A DNA stretch of 64,000 nucleotides from BRHc4a sp049323915 (GTDB lineage Bacteria; Bacillota; Desulfotomaculia; Desulfotomaculales; Desulfocucumaceae), in NCBI GenBank assembly GCA_049323915.1, contig JBMOPC010000049.1, positions 1 to 64,000 of the forward strand. The letters run 5' to 3'. The notes beneath the pieces are model-generated. The model worked only from the letters and a program-made list of their open reading frames with translations, ran no database searches and was not told where the DNA came from. The translations under genes and the position numbers were made by a program. Below are positions 23,822 through 31,693 of the stretch, piece by piece. The first letter of the stretch is position 1; the number at the start of each line of letters is the position of its first letter.

Positions 23822-25025
23822 TGCAGCAGCCCTCCGGCACGGCCCGGACCATGGCGTCGGTCATCCTCGCCACCCGGACCATTTCTTTTACATCGTGAAC
23901 CCTCACAATATCCACCCCGTACACTATTCCCAGGGCCACAGTGGCGGCTGTCCCTTCCACCCTCTCGTTCACCGGCAGGTCCAGGGTTTTGCCGATCATC
24001 GACTTTCTGGAAGTTCCCAGAAGCACCGGCAGTCCGAGGCAGTCCAGCTCCCTAAGCCGCCTCATGACTTCAAGGTTCTGATCAACCGTCTTGCCAAATC
24101 CTATGCCCGGATCAATGATAATCCTGTTCCTTTCTATGCCGGCCTCCCGCGCAATGGACAGGCTTTTTCTGAAAAAGTCTGTCATGTCCCCCATGAGGTC
24201 TTTGTATTGCGTGCCGCTCTGATTGTGCATTATTATCAGCGGCGCACTGTAGCGGGCTGCCACCCCGGCCAGTTCAGGGTCTTTCTGAAGCGCCCACTGG
24301 TCATTTATTATATTTGCCCCCTCCTCCAGTGCGCGCCCGGCCACAGCCGCCTTGGTGGTGTCCACGGATACCGGTATTCTCAGTTCCCTTACCAGCCTTG
24401 ACAGCACCGGCATTATCCTTTGCATTTCTTCATCCGGAGTGATGCTTTGATGCCCCGGGCGGGTTGATTCTCCCCCCAGGTCAATAATGTCCGCCCCCTC
24501 TTCCTGCATTCTCAGAGCCTGTTCCAGCGCCCTGCCGGGATCATAAAACCTGCCGCCGTCCGAGAAAGAATCGGGAGTAACATTGAGAATGCCCATTATC
24601 AGTGTGCGGGTTCCGATTGGGAGCGTTTTTCCCCTGCAGTCCAGGCTGAAGGGCCTTCTGCCTTCCAGGGCGGCCAAAACCTCACGTATTTTATCAGCCA
24701 GCCCCGCGAGGCCGAAAGGCTGCATTCTAAGCTTTACGGAAAAAGCCTCCAGCTGTCTGACGGTGCCCATCACCAGCACGTCGCTGCGTTCGGCGGTACA
24801 GTCTATGACTCCCCGGCACACGGCGGCTTCCCCGCCCTTGCCCAACATCTCCTGCTTTATTATATTGGCCTGTTTGGGCGAAAGTCCGGAAATTTTAAGC
24901 ACCCGGTGAACGGCTTTAGGCGCCATCAGCCGGCATCCCGCCGCATCGGCCCCCACGGCGGTGATCTCCCGGGCCGCCTGCCCCTTGTTCTGTATGACTA
25001 AGTTTCTTACATCCATTGCATCCAC
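23814..25025 (-). CDS. folP: dihydropteroate synthase with N-terminal extension
   Basis: Joins hydroxymethyl-dihydropterin pyrophosphate to p-aminobenzoate; this is the sulfonamide target. Of the 403 residues, about 135-400 form the standard TIM barrel with MGILNVTPDSFSDGGRF, DLGGESTRPG, SVDTTKAAVA, DPGIGFGKT, LLGTSRKS and VRVHDV. The first 130 or so residues are an extra domain absent from the roughly 280-residue B. subtilis and E. coli enzymes; I cannot name its function. It leads the folP-folB-folK-nitrilase operon. pabA/pabB, present in the B. subtilis cluster, are absent. Confidence 0.94.
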   Translation of the reverse strand: MDAMDVRNLVIQNKGQAAREITAVGADAAGCRLMAPKAVHRVLKISGLSPKQANIIKQEMLGKGGEAAVCRGVIDCTAERSDVLVMGTVRQLEAFSVKLRMQPFGLAGLADKIREVLAALEGRRPFSLDCRGKTLPIGTRTLIMGILNVTPDSFSDGGRFYDPGRALEQALRMQEEGADIIDLGGESTRPGHQSITPDEEMQRIMPVLSRLVRELRIPVSVDTTKAAVAGRALEEGANIINDQWALQKDPELAGVAARYSAPLIIMHNQSGTQYKDLMGDMTDFFRKSLSIAREAGIERNRIIIDPGIGFGKTVDQNLEVMRRLRELDCLGLPVLLGTSRKSMIGKTLDLPVNERVEGTAATVALGIVYGVDIVRVHDVKEMVRVARMTDAMVRAVPEGCCNG

Positions 25026-25042
25026 ACTTTCCGATAAAGATT

Positions 25043-25075
25043 ATTAGCTTATAGCTTACAGCCAATAGCCATTAT
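25043..25075. repeat. degenerate word repeat (TAGCTTATAGC family)
   Basis: A short block with AGCTTATAGCTTACAGC and CAATAGCC upstream of folP, related to 133-181 and 21974-22133. Confidence 0.6.
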
Positions 25076-25630
25076 TCAGACTGCATCCAGCACATAACCA
25101 TTAATGTTCTTTTCCCTTATGGTTTCCATATAATCATATTTATAGCATTCAAACCTGGCAGCGCATGTCCTGCAGGGCCTGGAAAGGTCGTCGGCAAGGC
25201 ACAGCACACGGCCCAGATAGCTGGACCCGGGCCCGGCCTTCCTGTGCTCCCTGATTGCCCTTGCAACCACTTCAATCTCTTTTTTTAGAAACCCCGCCCT
25301 TTCCAGTACCGGAAGGGCCATACCGGACCCCGCCAGGGCGTGGTCATCCCCGGTGTGGTACTGCCTCCAACGCCCTATATCATGCAGCAGCCCGGCGGCA
25401 TATACCACCTCCAGGGCCGCCGCAGCTTCGCCGATGTTTTCAGCCCTTGCAAATCCTCCCAGGGTGTTGGTCCCGTTGATTATTTTATAACTGATTTGCG
25501 AGACTAAAAGCATATGATCGAAATCGTGACGGCAAAAAAGCCTGTCCCTTTCACAATCACCGTTCAGCGACAGGCATTCCCGGTAAAAGGGATCCTCCTT
25601 GATCAATTCTATCCTTTTTAAGCCCATCAC
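25076..25630 (-). CDS. HD-domain phosphohydrolase-like protein
   Basis: The 184-residue product has an HD-type metal site: His in CRHDFDHMLLV, the HD pair in LLHDIGRWRQYH, and a downstream His in REHRKAGPG. A C-terminal Cys cluster CRTCAARFECYKYDY may bind metal. A GTG and an ATG are adjacent candidate starts, both close behind GGGGGG. The role could be nucleotide or signalling phosphate hydrolysis. Similar HD proteins occur near folate genes in Clostridia, but I cannot assign a substrate. Confidence 0.75.
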   Translation of the reverse strand: MMGLKRIELIKEDPFYRECLSLNGDCERDRLFCRHDFDHMLLVSQISYKIINGTNTLGGFARAENIGEAAAALEVVYAAGLLHDIGRWRQYHTGDDHALAGSGMALPVLERAGFLKKEIEVVARAIREHRKAGPGSSYLGRVLCLADDLSRPCRTCAARFECYKYDYMETIREKNINGYVLDAV

Positions 25631-25698
25631 CCCCCGGCGGACTACCTGTCCTAATTATATACAGCACTGTCCCCCTGAACAATTCAAAATTTAAGGGC

Positions 25699-25724
25699 AA
25701 AAAAAACAACCCCGTCCGGGGTTG
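25699..25724 (-). terminator. terminator after the DUF134 gene
   Basis: On the minus strand CAACCCCGGACGGGGTTG is followed by TTTTTTTT. Confidence 0.85.
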
Positions 25725-25764
25725 GACCTGCCTTCTACACCGGAATGATTCCCGGTTCCCGGCG

Positions 25765-26220
25765 TTAAATCATCTTGCCGTCTTTCCAGCGCTGGCAGTT
25801 GAAAAGCGATCCGTCACTGTTTATGCGCAGAACTTCTTCATTCCCGCAGGTGGAACAATTTGTTTCCGTTCTCTGCCCGCACACTTCCTCCCACTGGTGG
25901 CCGCAGCGCTGACAGCGGAAACGGCGTATCACAACCTGGAAATTACCCCCCTCAACCTTTATCGCCCGTCCGTTTATCAGTGCCTCGGCAACCTTTTGCC
26001 TGGCCGAGGTCAATATTCTGTGGTAGGTGGGCCGGGATACTCCCATTCTTTCCGCGCAGGCTTCCTGCTCAAGGCCCATCAGGTCCTTTAGCCTTATGGC
26101 CTCCAGCTCCTCTACAGTCAGGTTCACCTCGGTCAGCTCCCTTATTGGAACACCTGCGGGCTTAAAGTATGTCAACTGGGGCAAAAACTCCACTTTTCTG
26201 CACTTCGGGGGTCTCGACAT
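25765..26220 (-). CDS. DUF134-family HTH / zinc-ribbon protein
   Basis: The 151-residue protein begins with the DUF134 signature MSRPPKCRKV and contains a sigma-region-4-like helix-turn-helix (EACAERMGVSRPTYHRILTS, about 53-72) and a C-terminal zinc ribbon (CQRCGHQWEEVC and CSTCG). It is predicted to bind DNA. Targets are unknown. It has its own terminator, and is separated by about 360 bp from fhs upstream; that gap holds the fhs terminator and a second hairpin (26418-26439) but no gene I can support. Confidence 0.85.
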   Translation of the reverse strand: MSRPPKCRKVEFLPQLTYFKPAGVPIRELTEVNLTVEELEAIRLKDLMGLEQEACAERMGVSRPTYHRILTSARQKVAEALINGRAIKVEGGNFQVVIRRFRCQRCGHQWEEVCGQRTETNCSTCGNEEVLRINSDGSLFNCQRWKDGKMI

Positions 26221-26540
26221 TATAATGCTCCTTTCCTGTAATCCTTTTTATTTGCGATGTCTTAAATTCATACTTTTTTTTGTTTTTCCCGGTTCTTCGA
26301 ACATTTAAACTTTTAAAACAATTAAACTATTCTTTTAAAGCCCTGCCGATTCCTTCTTGCATTCGCAAAAGCATGTCGAGCTTTAACGGCCTGGCTGGCC
26401 GGCCGCCACACAAAAGATACCCCGAACAGCTCCGGGGTAAAAATTCCTGTGCCCTGCATTGAATATTGTATTCTCCAAAAAATACCTTTTTCCTTCTGCA
26501 TTTCGATATTTACCGACAATATTTTTTCAATTATAGGAAC

Positions 26541-26566
26541 AAAAAAAAGACCCCGTTGAAGGGGTC
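26541..26566 (-). terminator. terminator after fhs
   Basis: On the minus strand GACCCCTTCAACGGGGTC is followed by TTTTTTTT, just downstream of the fhs stop. Confidence 0.9.
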
Positions 26567-26581
26567 CTTTATTTTTTGTTC

Positions 26582-28342
26582 CTAGAACAGTCCCATAACC
26601 CTGCCGGTTTCGGTGTCCACATCTATTCTCCTGTAGGCCGGGTCGGAGCTTGTGCCGGGCATCAGGCTTATGGTGCCGGTCATCGGGCAGAGGAACTTGG
26701 CGCCGGCAAAGATGAGCACGTCGCGGACCGGCAACACCCATCCCTTGGGCACACCCTTGGCCTCGGGCATGTGGCTTAAGCTCAGGTGGGTCTTCACCAT
26801 CATTGTGGCGAAGTCCTTGTATTCGGGGTTCTCTTCGAACATCTTGGCCTTGGCCTCGGCCTCGGGGGTCCAGGACACTCCGTCGGCTCCGTATACTTCC
26901 CTGGCGATCATATCGACCCTCTGGCGCAGGGGCATGTCGAGCGGATAGAGGAACTTGAAGTCCAGCTTGTCGTTGCAGGCGTCGATAACGGCGTCGGCCA
27001 GTTCAAGCGCGCCTTCGCCGCCCTTGGCCCAGTGCTCGGAAAGGGCGCAGCGGGCGCCGGCAGCCTCGGCTGCCCTGCGGACGGCCAATATTTCGTCCTT
27101 GGTGTCGGTGTGGAAGGCGTTGATGCATACCACCGGGTTGATGCCGGCCTTCCGGACGGTGTTGATGTGGTGAACGAGGTTTGCGCATCCCTTTTCCACG
27201 AGGCCCACGTTTTCCTTAACGTACTCCTCGGGCAGGGGACGTCCGGCCACAACCTTGGGCCCGCCGCCGTGCATCTTCAGCGCCCTGATGGTGGCGGTGA
27301 TGACGGACACGTTGGGTGTCAGACCGCTGAAGCGGCACTTCACGTTCCAGAACTTCTCAAATCCGATATCGGCGGCGAATCCGCTCTCGGTGACGTTGTA
27401 GTCGAACATCTTGAGGGCGATCCGGTCTGCGATGATGGAGGACTGGCCTATGGCGATGTTGGCGAAGGGGCCTGCGTGCACCAGGATGGGCTGATATTCG
27501 GCGGTGCTCATAAGGGTCGGGTTGATGGCGTTCCTCATGAAGGCGGTCATGGCGCCGGCCACTTCAAGGTCCGAGGTGGTAACGGGCTTGCCTTTCTTGT
27601 CGTAGGCAACGATTATCTTGCCGATTCTGTCCCTCATGTCTTTGAGGTCCCTGGCCACGGCCAGTATGGCCATTATTTCCGAGCTAACGGCGATGGCGAA
27701 CCGGGACTGCATCATGTAGCCGTCCATCTTGCCGCCGATGCCGATGATGATATTGCGCAGCGCCTGGGCGCAGAAGTCTATAATCCAGTTGAACTCAACC
27801 CTGGTGGGGTCGATGTCCAGGCGGCGGAGGTTACGCTTGGCCAGTTCGGCGTCGTCGTAGTTTCTCTCGTGCTGCATCCTGGATGTGAGGGCCACCATGC
27901 CCAGGTTGTGGGCGTTCATGATGTCGTTGAGGTCGCCGGTGAGGCCCAGAGAAAACTCTGTCATGGGAATGGCCAGCGCGTTTCCGCCGCCGGCGGCGGT
28001 GCCCTTGACGTTCATGGTGGGGCCGCCCGAAGGCTGGCGGATGGCGCCGGTTACACTCTTACCCCTTTTGCCCAGGCCTTCCACCAGGCCCATGGTGGTG
28101 GTGGTTTTGCCCTCTCCCAGGGGGGTGGGGGTGATGGCGGTAACATTTATGTATTTTCCGTCCGGCTTGTCTTTCAGACGCTCAATAATCTTCATGAAGT
28201 CAAGCTTGGCAATTCTTCCATACTGGATAAGTTCGTCCTTTTCCAGACCCAGCTTTTCTCTCCACTCTTCCGGAGTGGGCATGTTCTTTTCCGCCAGTTC
28301 GGCTATTTCAAAGTCTTTCAGTTTGGTTGCATCGTAGGCCAT
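26582..28342 (-). CDS. fhs: formate-tetrahydrofolate ligase
   Basis: ATP-dependent formation of 10-formyl-tetrahydrofolate, the entry step of the methyl branch of the Wood-Ljungdahl pathway and a source of C1 units. The 586 residues include the P-loop-like TPLGEGKTTTTMGLVEG (about 70-86), RQPSGGPTMNVKGTAAGGG and the conserved C-terminal region. It is about 30 residues longer than the common 556-560 form, with the excess at the N-terminus. It is monocistronic, bounded by a strong terminator. Codon use looks strongly biased toward C/G third positions, consistent with high expression; this was not computed. Confidence 0.97.
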   Translation of the reverse strand: MAYDATKLKDFEIAELAEKNMPTPEEWREKLGLEKDELIQYGRIAKLDFMKIIERLKDKPDGKYINVTAITPTPLGEGKTTTTMGLVEGLGKRGKSVTGAIRQPSGGPTMNVKGTAAGGGNALAIPMTEFSLGLTGDLNDIMNAHNLGMVALTSRMQHERNYDDAELAKRNLRRLDIDPTRVEFNWIIDFCAQALRNIIIGIGGKMDGYMMQSRFAIAVSSEIMAILAVARDLKDMRDRIGKIIVAYDKKGKPVTTSDLEVAGAMTAFMRNAINPTLMSTAEYQPILVHAGPFANIAIGQSSIIADRIALKMFDYNVTESGFAADIGFEKFWNVKCRFSGLTPNVSVITATIRALKMHGGGPKVVAGRPLPEEYVKENVGLVEKGCANLVHHINTVRKAGINPVVCINAFHTDTKDEILAVRRAAEAAGARCALSEHWAKGGEGALELADAVIDACNDKLDFKFLYPLDMPLRQRVDMIAREVYGADGVSWTPEAEAKAKMFEENPEYKDFATMMVKTHLSLSHMPEAKGVPKGWVLPVRDVLIFAGAKFLCPMTGTISLMPGTSSDPAYRRIDVDTETGRVMGLF

Positions 28343-28579
28343 GAATTTCCTCTCCTCTCGAATTTTTAATCTTTTTCCAACTTTCCGGCAAACCCCGAAT
28401 TCTCCCTGCTAACCTCCCTTTCTAAATAATTTTTTGTAAATAAGGGCAATCCTATCCATGTCTTGACTGATATAAGGAGTGCCAAAAATTGTAATTCTGA
28501 ACCAATGCACTTAACCTTATTCTATAAAATGGCTGATTTTCCTTCCAGTCCATTTACTCCCAATGATGTATACATAATA

Positions 28580-28972
28580 TTACCTTTTTTTGGCAGAGGA
28601 CCTGTCAAGAAACTTTTGCAGCGGCACCATATACCTCTCATGGGTGCCCCGGCCCACCACTTCAACTTCATCCCTGGCCTCAACCTTGAACACCAGCCGC
28701 TTTCCCTCCACCTCCACCAGTTCGGACACCGCCGTCACGCTCATGCCCACGGGGGTGGCCGCCAGGTGCTGAACGTCTATCCGCGTCCCCACAGTGGTTA
28801 AGCCCTCTTCCAGAAGCGGGTCCACCGAAAACAGAGCAGCCTTTTCCATAAGGCCAATCATGGCCGGGGTGGCGAAAACCGACACCCCGCCGCTGCCGTA
28901 GGCAATGGCTGTGTTTGAGTCGCTTACGGCGACAGACGCCTCGCCTTTTAAGCCGGGTTTGAGATTGTTCAT
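28580..28972 (-). CDS. hotdog thioesterase, fluoroacetyl-CoA-thioesterase (FlK) like
   Basis: A 130-residue hotdog-fold acyl-CoA thioesterase. Thr35 (FATPAMIG), Glu43 (LMEKAA) and His69 (DVQHLAATPVG) have exactly the spacing of the Thr42-Glu50-His76 triad described for FlK. The start is placed at MNNLKPG because AAAGGATGG then lies about 6 bp upstream; a Met three codons earlier would have no space for a ribosome binding site. It probably hydrolyses a small acyl-CoA. The natural substrate is not known, and fluoroacetate resistance should not be assumed. Confidence 0.82.
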   Translation of the reverse strand: MNNLKPGLKGEASVAVSDSNTAIAYGSGGVSVFATPAMIGLMEKAALFSVDPLLEEGLTTVGTRIDVQHLAATPVGMSVTAVSELVEVEGKRLVFKVEARDEVEVVGRGTHERYMVPLQKFLDRSSAKKR

Positions 28973-29105
28973 TTTTACCATCCTTTCATAGAAAAGATTC
29001 TTCAGCCGGTATGAAAATCCTGCTGAACATTAATCCTGTTTGTTTAACATTGCTCAATAAGGGTGTGGAGATCATAATTTTGACAGTGACTGCCCCAATA
29101 CCTTT

Positions 29106-29232
29106 AAAAAGGGGCTCCGCCCCTTCGGACGGTATAGACGTCCTACCCCTACTAAAGCAAGGGGGACGCCCCCTTGGAACCCCCGTGCTTAGGAAATTAT
29201 CCACAGAATTCCTTTGGGGCATAATTTCCTAA
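29106..29232 (+). repeat. dispersed intergenic element, copy 1, with DnaA-box sequence
   Basis: About 125 bp starting with the hairpin GGGGCTCCGCCCC, then GGACGGTATAGACGTCC, GGGGGACGCCCCC, and an inverted pair AGGAAATTAT (29191-29200) / ATAATTTCCT (29221-29230) that encloses TTATCCACA (29197-29205). Copies at 51645-51770 and, truncated, at 63845-63898 have the same orientation. It is non-coding. Confidence 0.85.
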
Positions 29233-29246
29233 GTCTCAAAAAAAGG

Positions 29247-29272
29247 AAAAAAGCGACTGCCGTCGCTTTTTA
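29247..29272 (-). terminator. terminator after ndk (possibly bidirectional)
   Basis: On the minus strand AAAAAGCGAC, loop GGCA, GTCGCTTTTTT overlaps the ndk stop codon. Confidence 0.85.
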
Positions 29273-29719
29273 TTCATATATCCATTTGTCAACATCCCTG
29301 GTATACTCAGCCAGCTCATTCGGCTGGAAAAAGATTCCTATCTCCCTTTCCGCGCTGGCAGGGGAGTCGGACCCGTGTATTATGTTCCGGCCCACATCCA
29401 TTCCGTATGTGGCCCTTATGGTACCGGGCGCCGCCTTAAGCGGGTTGGTGGCCCCCATCATTTCCCTGGTGGTGGCTACCACGTCCTTGCCTTCCACCAC
29501 CATGGCCACCACCGGCCCCGAGGTAATGTAGTCCACCAGGGGAGCGAAAAAAGGTTTGCCCGCATGCTCGGCGTAATGCCTTTCGGCCATTTCCCTGGAA
29601 ATTTTCAGCATCTTCAGCCCCGCGATCTTCAGGCCCTTCTTTTCAAACCGGGAGATTATTTCTCCCACCAGCCCCCTCTGAACCCCGTCGGGCTTGATCA
29701 TAAGATAGGTACGGTCCAT
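29270..29719 (-). CDS. ndk: nucleoside diphosphate kinase
   Basis: Transfers phosphate between nucleoside tri- and diphosphates through a phospho-His. The 149 residues begin MDRTYLMIKPDGVQRGL and carry the active-site His in RNIIHGSDSPASAEREI. A TTG three codons upstream is closer to AGGAGG (3 nt) than this ATG (12 nt), so the true start is uncertain by three residues. It follows ftsH by about 45 bp and ends in a strong terminator. Confidence 0.95.
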   Translation of the reverse strand: MDRTYLMIKPDGVQRGLVGEIISRFEKKGLKIAGLKMLKISREMAERHYAEHAGKPFFAPLVDYITSGPVVAMVVEGKDVVATTREMMGATNPLKAAPGTIRATYGMDVGRNIIHGSDSPASAEREIGIFFQPNELAEYTRDVDKWIYE

Positions 29720-29764
29720 CAGGTTCAAGTTCCTCCTCTTACAGCTATTTATATCAACTCAGCC

Positions 29765-31585
29765 CTACTTTCCCTTGTAAAGCCCGGCCTCTCTCATCAG
29801 GTCCTCAAAATCCCCCGCCTCTATGGTCTCCTTCTCCATCAGAACGCTGGCTATGCGGTGCAGTGTGTTCATGTGAGTCTCCAGCAGGTCCCTGGCCCGG
29901 TTATAGTTCTGGTCCACGATGTTTTTAACTTCCCTGTCGATGGAAGCCGCCACCTCTTCACCGTAATTCCTGTCCCTGGCTATGTCCCTGCCCAGGAAAA
30001 CGGTTTCCTGCTTGCGCCCGAGGGTAAGAGGGCCCAGCGCCTCGCTCATGCCGTACTCCATAATCATGCGCCTTACCGTACCGGTGGCCCTCTCCAGGTC
30101 GTTCTGGGCGCCGGTGCTGATTTCCTGCAGCACTATGGCCTCGGCCACCCGCCCGGCCAGCAGCATTGTCACCTGGTCCAGCAGCATCGACCTGGTCATG
30201 TAGTAGCGGTCCTCCTTGGGCAGCAGCAGCGTGTAGCCTCCGGCCCTGCCCCGGGGTATTATGGACACCTTGTGGACCGGGTCGGTGTTTGGCAGCAGAT
30301 ACCCCACCAGTGCATGGCCGGCCTCATGGTATGATACCAGCCTCTTTTCATTCTCGCTAATGACCTTGGATTTCTTCTCGGGGCCGGCTATCACCCGCTC
30401 AATGGAACTTTCCAGCTCGGCCATGCCTATTTCGTGCTTCTCGAAGCGGGCGGCCAGAAGCGCGGCCTCGTTCACCATATTCGACAGGTCAGCCCCGGTA
30501 AAGCCCGGCGTCCTCCTGGCCAGCACCTCCAGGTCCACATCCTTGGAAAGCGGCTTGCCCCTTACATGAACCTTCAGTATTTCCTTGCGCCCGGTCAGGT
30601 CCGGCACGTCCACCACCACCTGGCGGTCGAACCTGCCCGGCCGTAAAAGGGCGGGGTCAAGTATATCCGGCCTGTTTGTGGCCGCGATTATGATAATGCC
30701 CTCATTGGGGGCGAAGCCGTCCATTTCCACCAACAACTGGTTCAGCGTCTGCTCCCGCTCGTCATGGCCGCCTCCCAGCCCTGCGCCCCGCTGCCTTCCC
30801 ACGGCGTCTATCTCGTCTATGAACACTATGCAGGGAGCGTTTTTCTTGGCCTGCTCAAACAGGTCCCTCACCCTGGAGGCGCCGACGCCCACGAACATCT
30901 CCACAAAGTCAGAACCGCTTATGGTGAAGAAAGGAACCCCGGCCTCACCGGCCACTGCCCTGGCCAGAAGCGTCTTGCCCGTACCGGGAGGGCCGAAAAG
31001 AAGAACCCCCTTGGGGATTTTGGCTCCCAGTTCGTTAAACTTTTTGGGATTTTTAAGAAATTCAACTATCTCGGCAAGTTCTTCCTTAACCTCGTCGGCC
31101 CCGGCCACATCGGCAAAGGTTACCTTTTTCTTTTCATCGGAAACCATGCGGGCCCGGCTCTTGCCGAAGGACATAACCCTGTTGCCCCCGCCCTGGGTCT
31201 GCTGCATGAGGAAAAAAAACAGCAGTACAAATATCAGTATGGGCAGGAGGCTGGTGATTATACCGGTCCACCACCCCGGCTGGGGAGGAGGCTCAAACTC
31301 ATACTGAACTCCCTTGCCCTCCAACAGACCCTGCAGCCTGGGGTCGGGCTGGGGGCCCCTGGTTTCGATCTTTGTGCCGTCTTTCTTCTCGCCAAAAATA
31401 TGAGTGGTGTTTTCTCCGGACTGTATGGTTACCTTGGAGATCTCACCCTTGTTCACCATATTTATGAAAAGATCGTATCTGACTTTATCCGGTGTGGCTG
31501 TCGGGGGCGAAGTGTATTTGATCAGCGCTATGATAACCAGAACTATGAGAAGATAGATACTAAGGTTTTTTAGAACCTTGTTCAA
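29765..31585 (-). CDS. ftsH: ATP-dependent zinc metalloprotease FtsH
   Basis: Membrane-anchored AAA+ protease that degrades misfolded membrane and regulatory proteins. With the chosen TTG start (MNKVLKNLSIY, AGAGGAG 9 bp upstream) it has 606 residues: TM 1 (about 8-24), an extracellular domain, TM 2 (about 108-126), the AAA module with Walker A FGPPGTGKT and Walker B CIVFIDEIDAVG, the second region of homology, and the zinc site HEAGH. A TTG eight codons upstream is the alternative but overlaps the ribosome binding site. hprT, which separates tilS and ftsH in B. subtilis, is missing. Confidence 0.97.
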   Translation of the reverse strand: MNKVLKNLSIYLLIVLVIIALIKYTSPPTATPDKVRYDLFINMVNKGEISKVTIQSGENTTHIFGEKKDGTKIETRGPQPDPRLQGLLEGKGVQYEFEPPPQPGWWTGIITSLLPILIFVLLFFFLMQQTQGGGNRVMSFGKSRARMVSDEKKKVTFADVAGADEVKEELAEIVEFLKNPKKFNELGAKIPKGVLLFGPPGTGKTLLARAVAGEAGVPFFTISGSDFVEMFVGVGASRVRDLFEQAKKNAPCIVFIDEIDAVGRQRGAGLGGGHDEREQTLNQLLVEMDGFAPNEGIIIIAATNRPDILDPALLRPGRFDRQVVVDVPDLTGRKEILKVHVRGKPLSKDVDLEVLARRTPGFTGADLSNMVNEAALLAARFEKHEIGMAELESSIERVIAGPEKKSKVISENEKRLVSYHEAGHALVGYLLPNTDPVHKVSIIPRGRAGGYTLLLPKEDRYYMTRSMLLDQVTMLLAGRVAEAIVLQEISTGAQNDLERATGTVRRMIMEYGMSEALGPLTLGRKQETVFLGRDIARDRNYGEEVAASIDREVKNIVDQNYNRARDLLETHMNTLHRIASVLMEKETIEAGDFEDLMREAGLYKGK

Positions 31586-31614
31586 ACGTAAGCCACTCCT
31601 CTCTGACAACCTCT

Positions 31615-31633
31615 TAAAAAACCCATAATGGGT
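31615..31633 (-). terminator. possible terminator after tilS
   Basis: On the minus strand ACCCA-TTA-TGGGT is followed by TTTTTT in the tilS-ftsH gap. The stem is short. Confidence 0.5.
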
Positions 31634-31693
31634 ATTTTATCACAGTAATATTGGTCTTTCAATAAATTGGAGTTTAATATTTCCGCTGCAGCA

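Noticed and set aside
133..25075. CRISPR array suggested by the repeated TAGCTTATAGC words
   Set aside because: Units are imperfect, of variable length and contiguous, with no unique spacers, and no cas genes are present.
26786..28369. A 527-codon plus-strand open frame opposite fhs
   Set aside because: It is the antisense shadow of the strongly biased, GC-rich-third-position fhs gene; the Gly/Val/His-rich translation is typical of such shadows.
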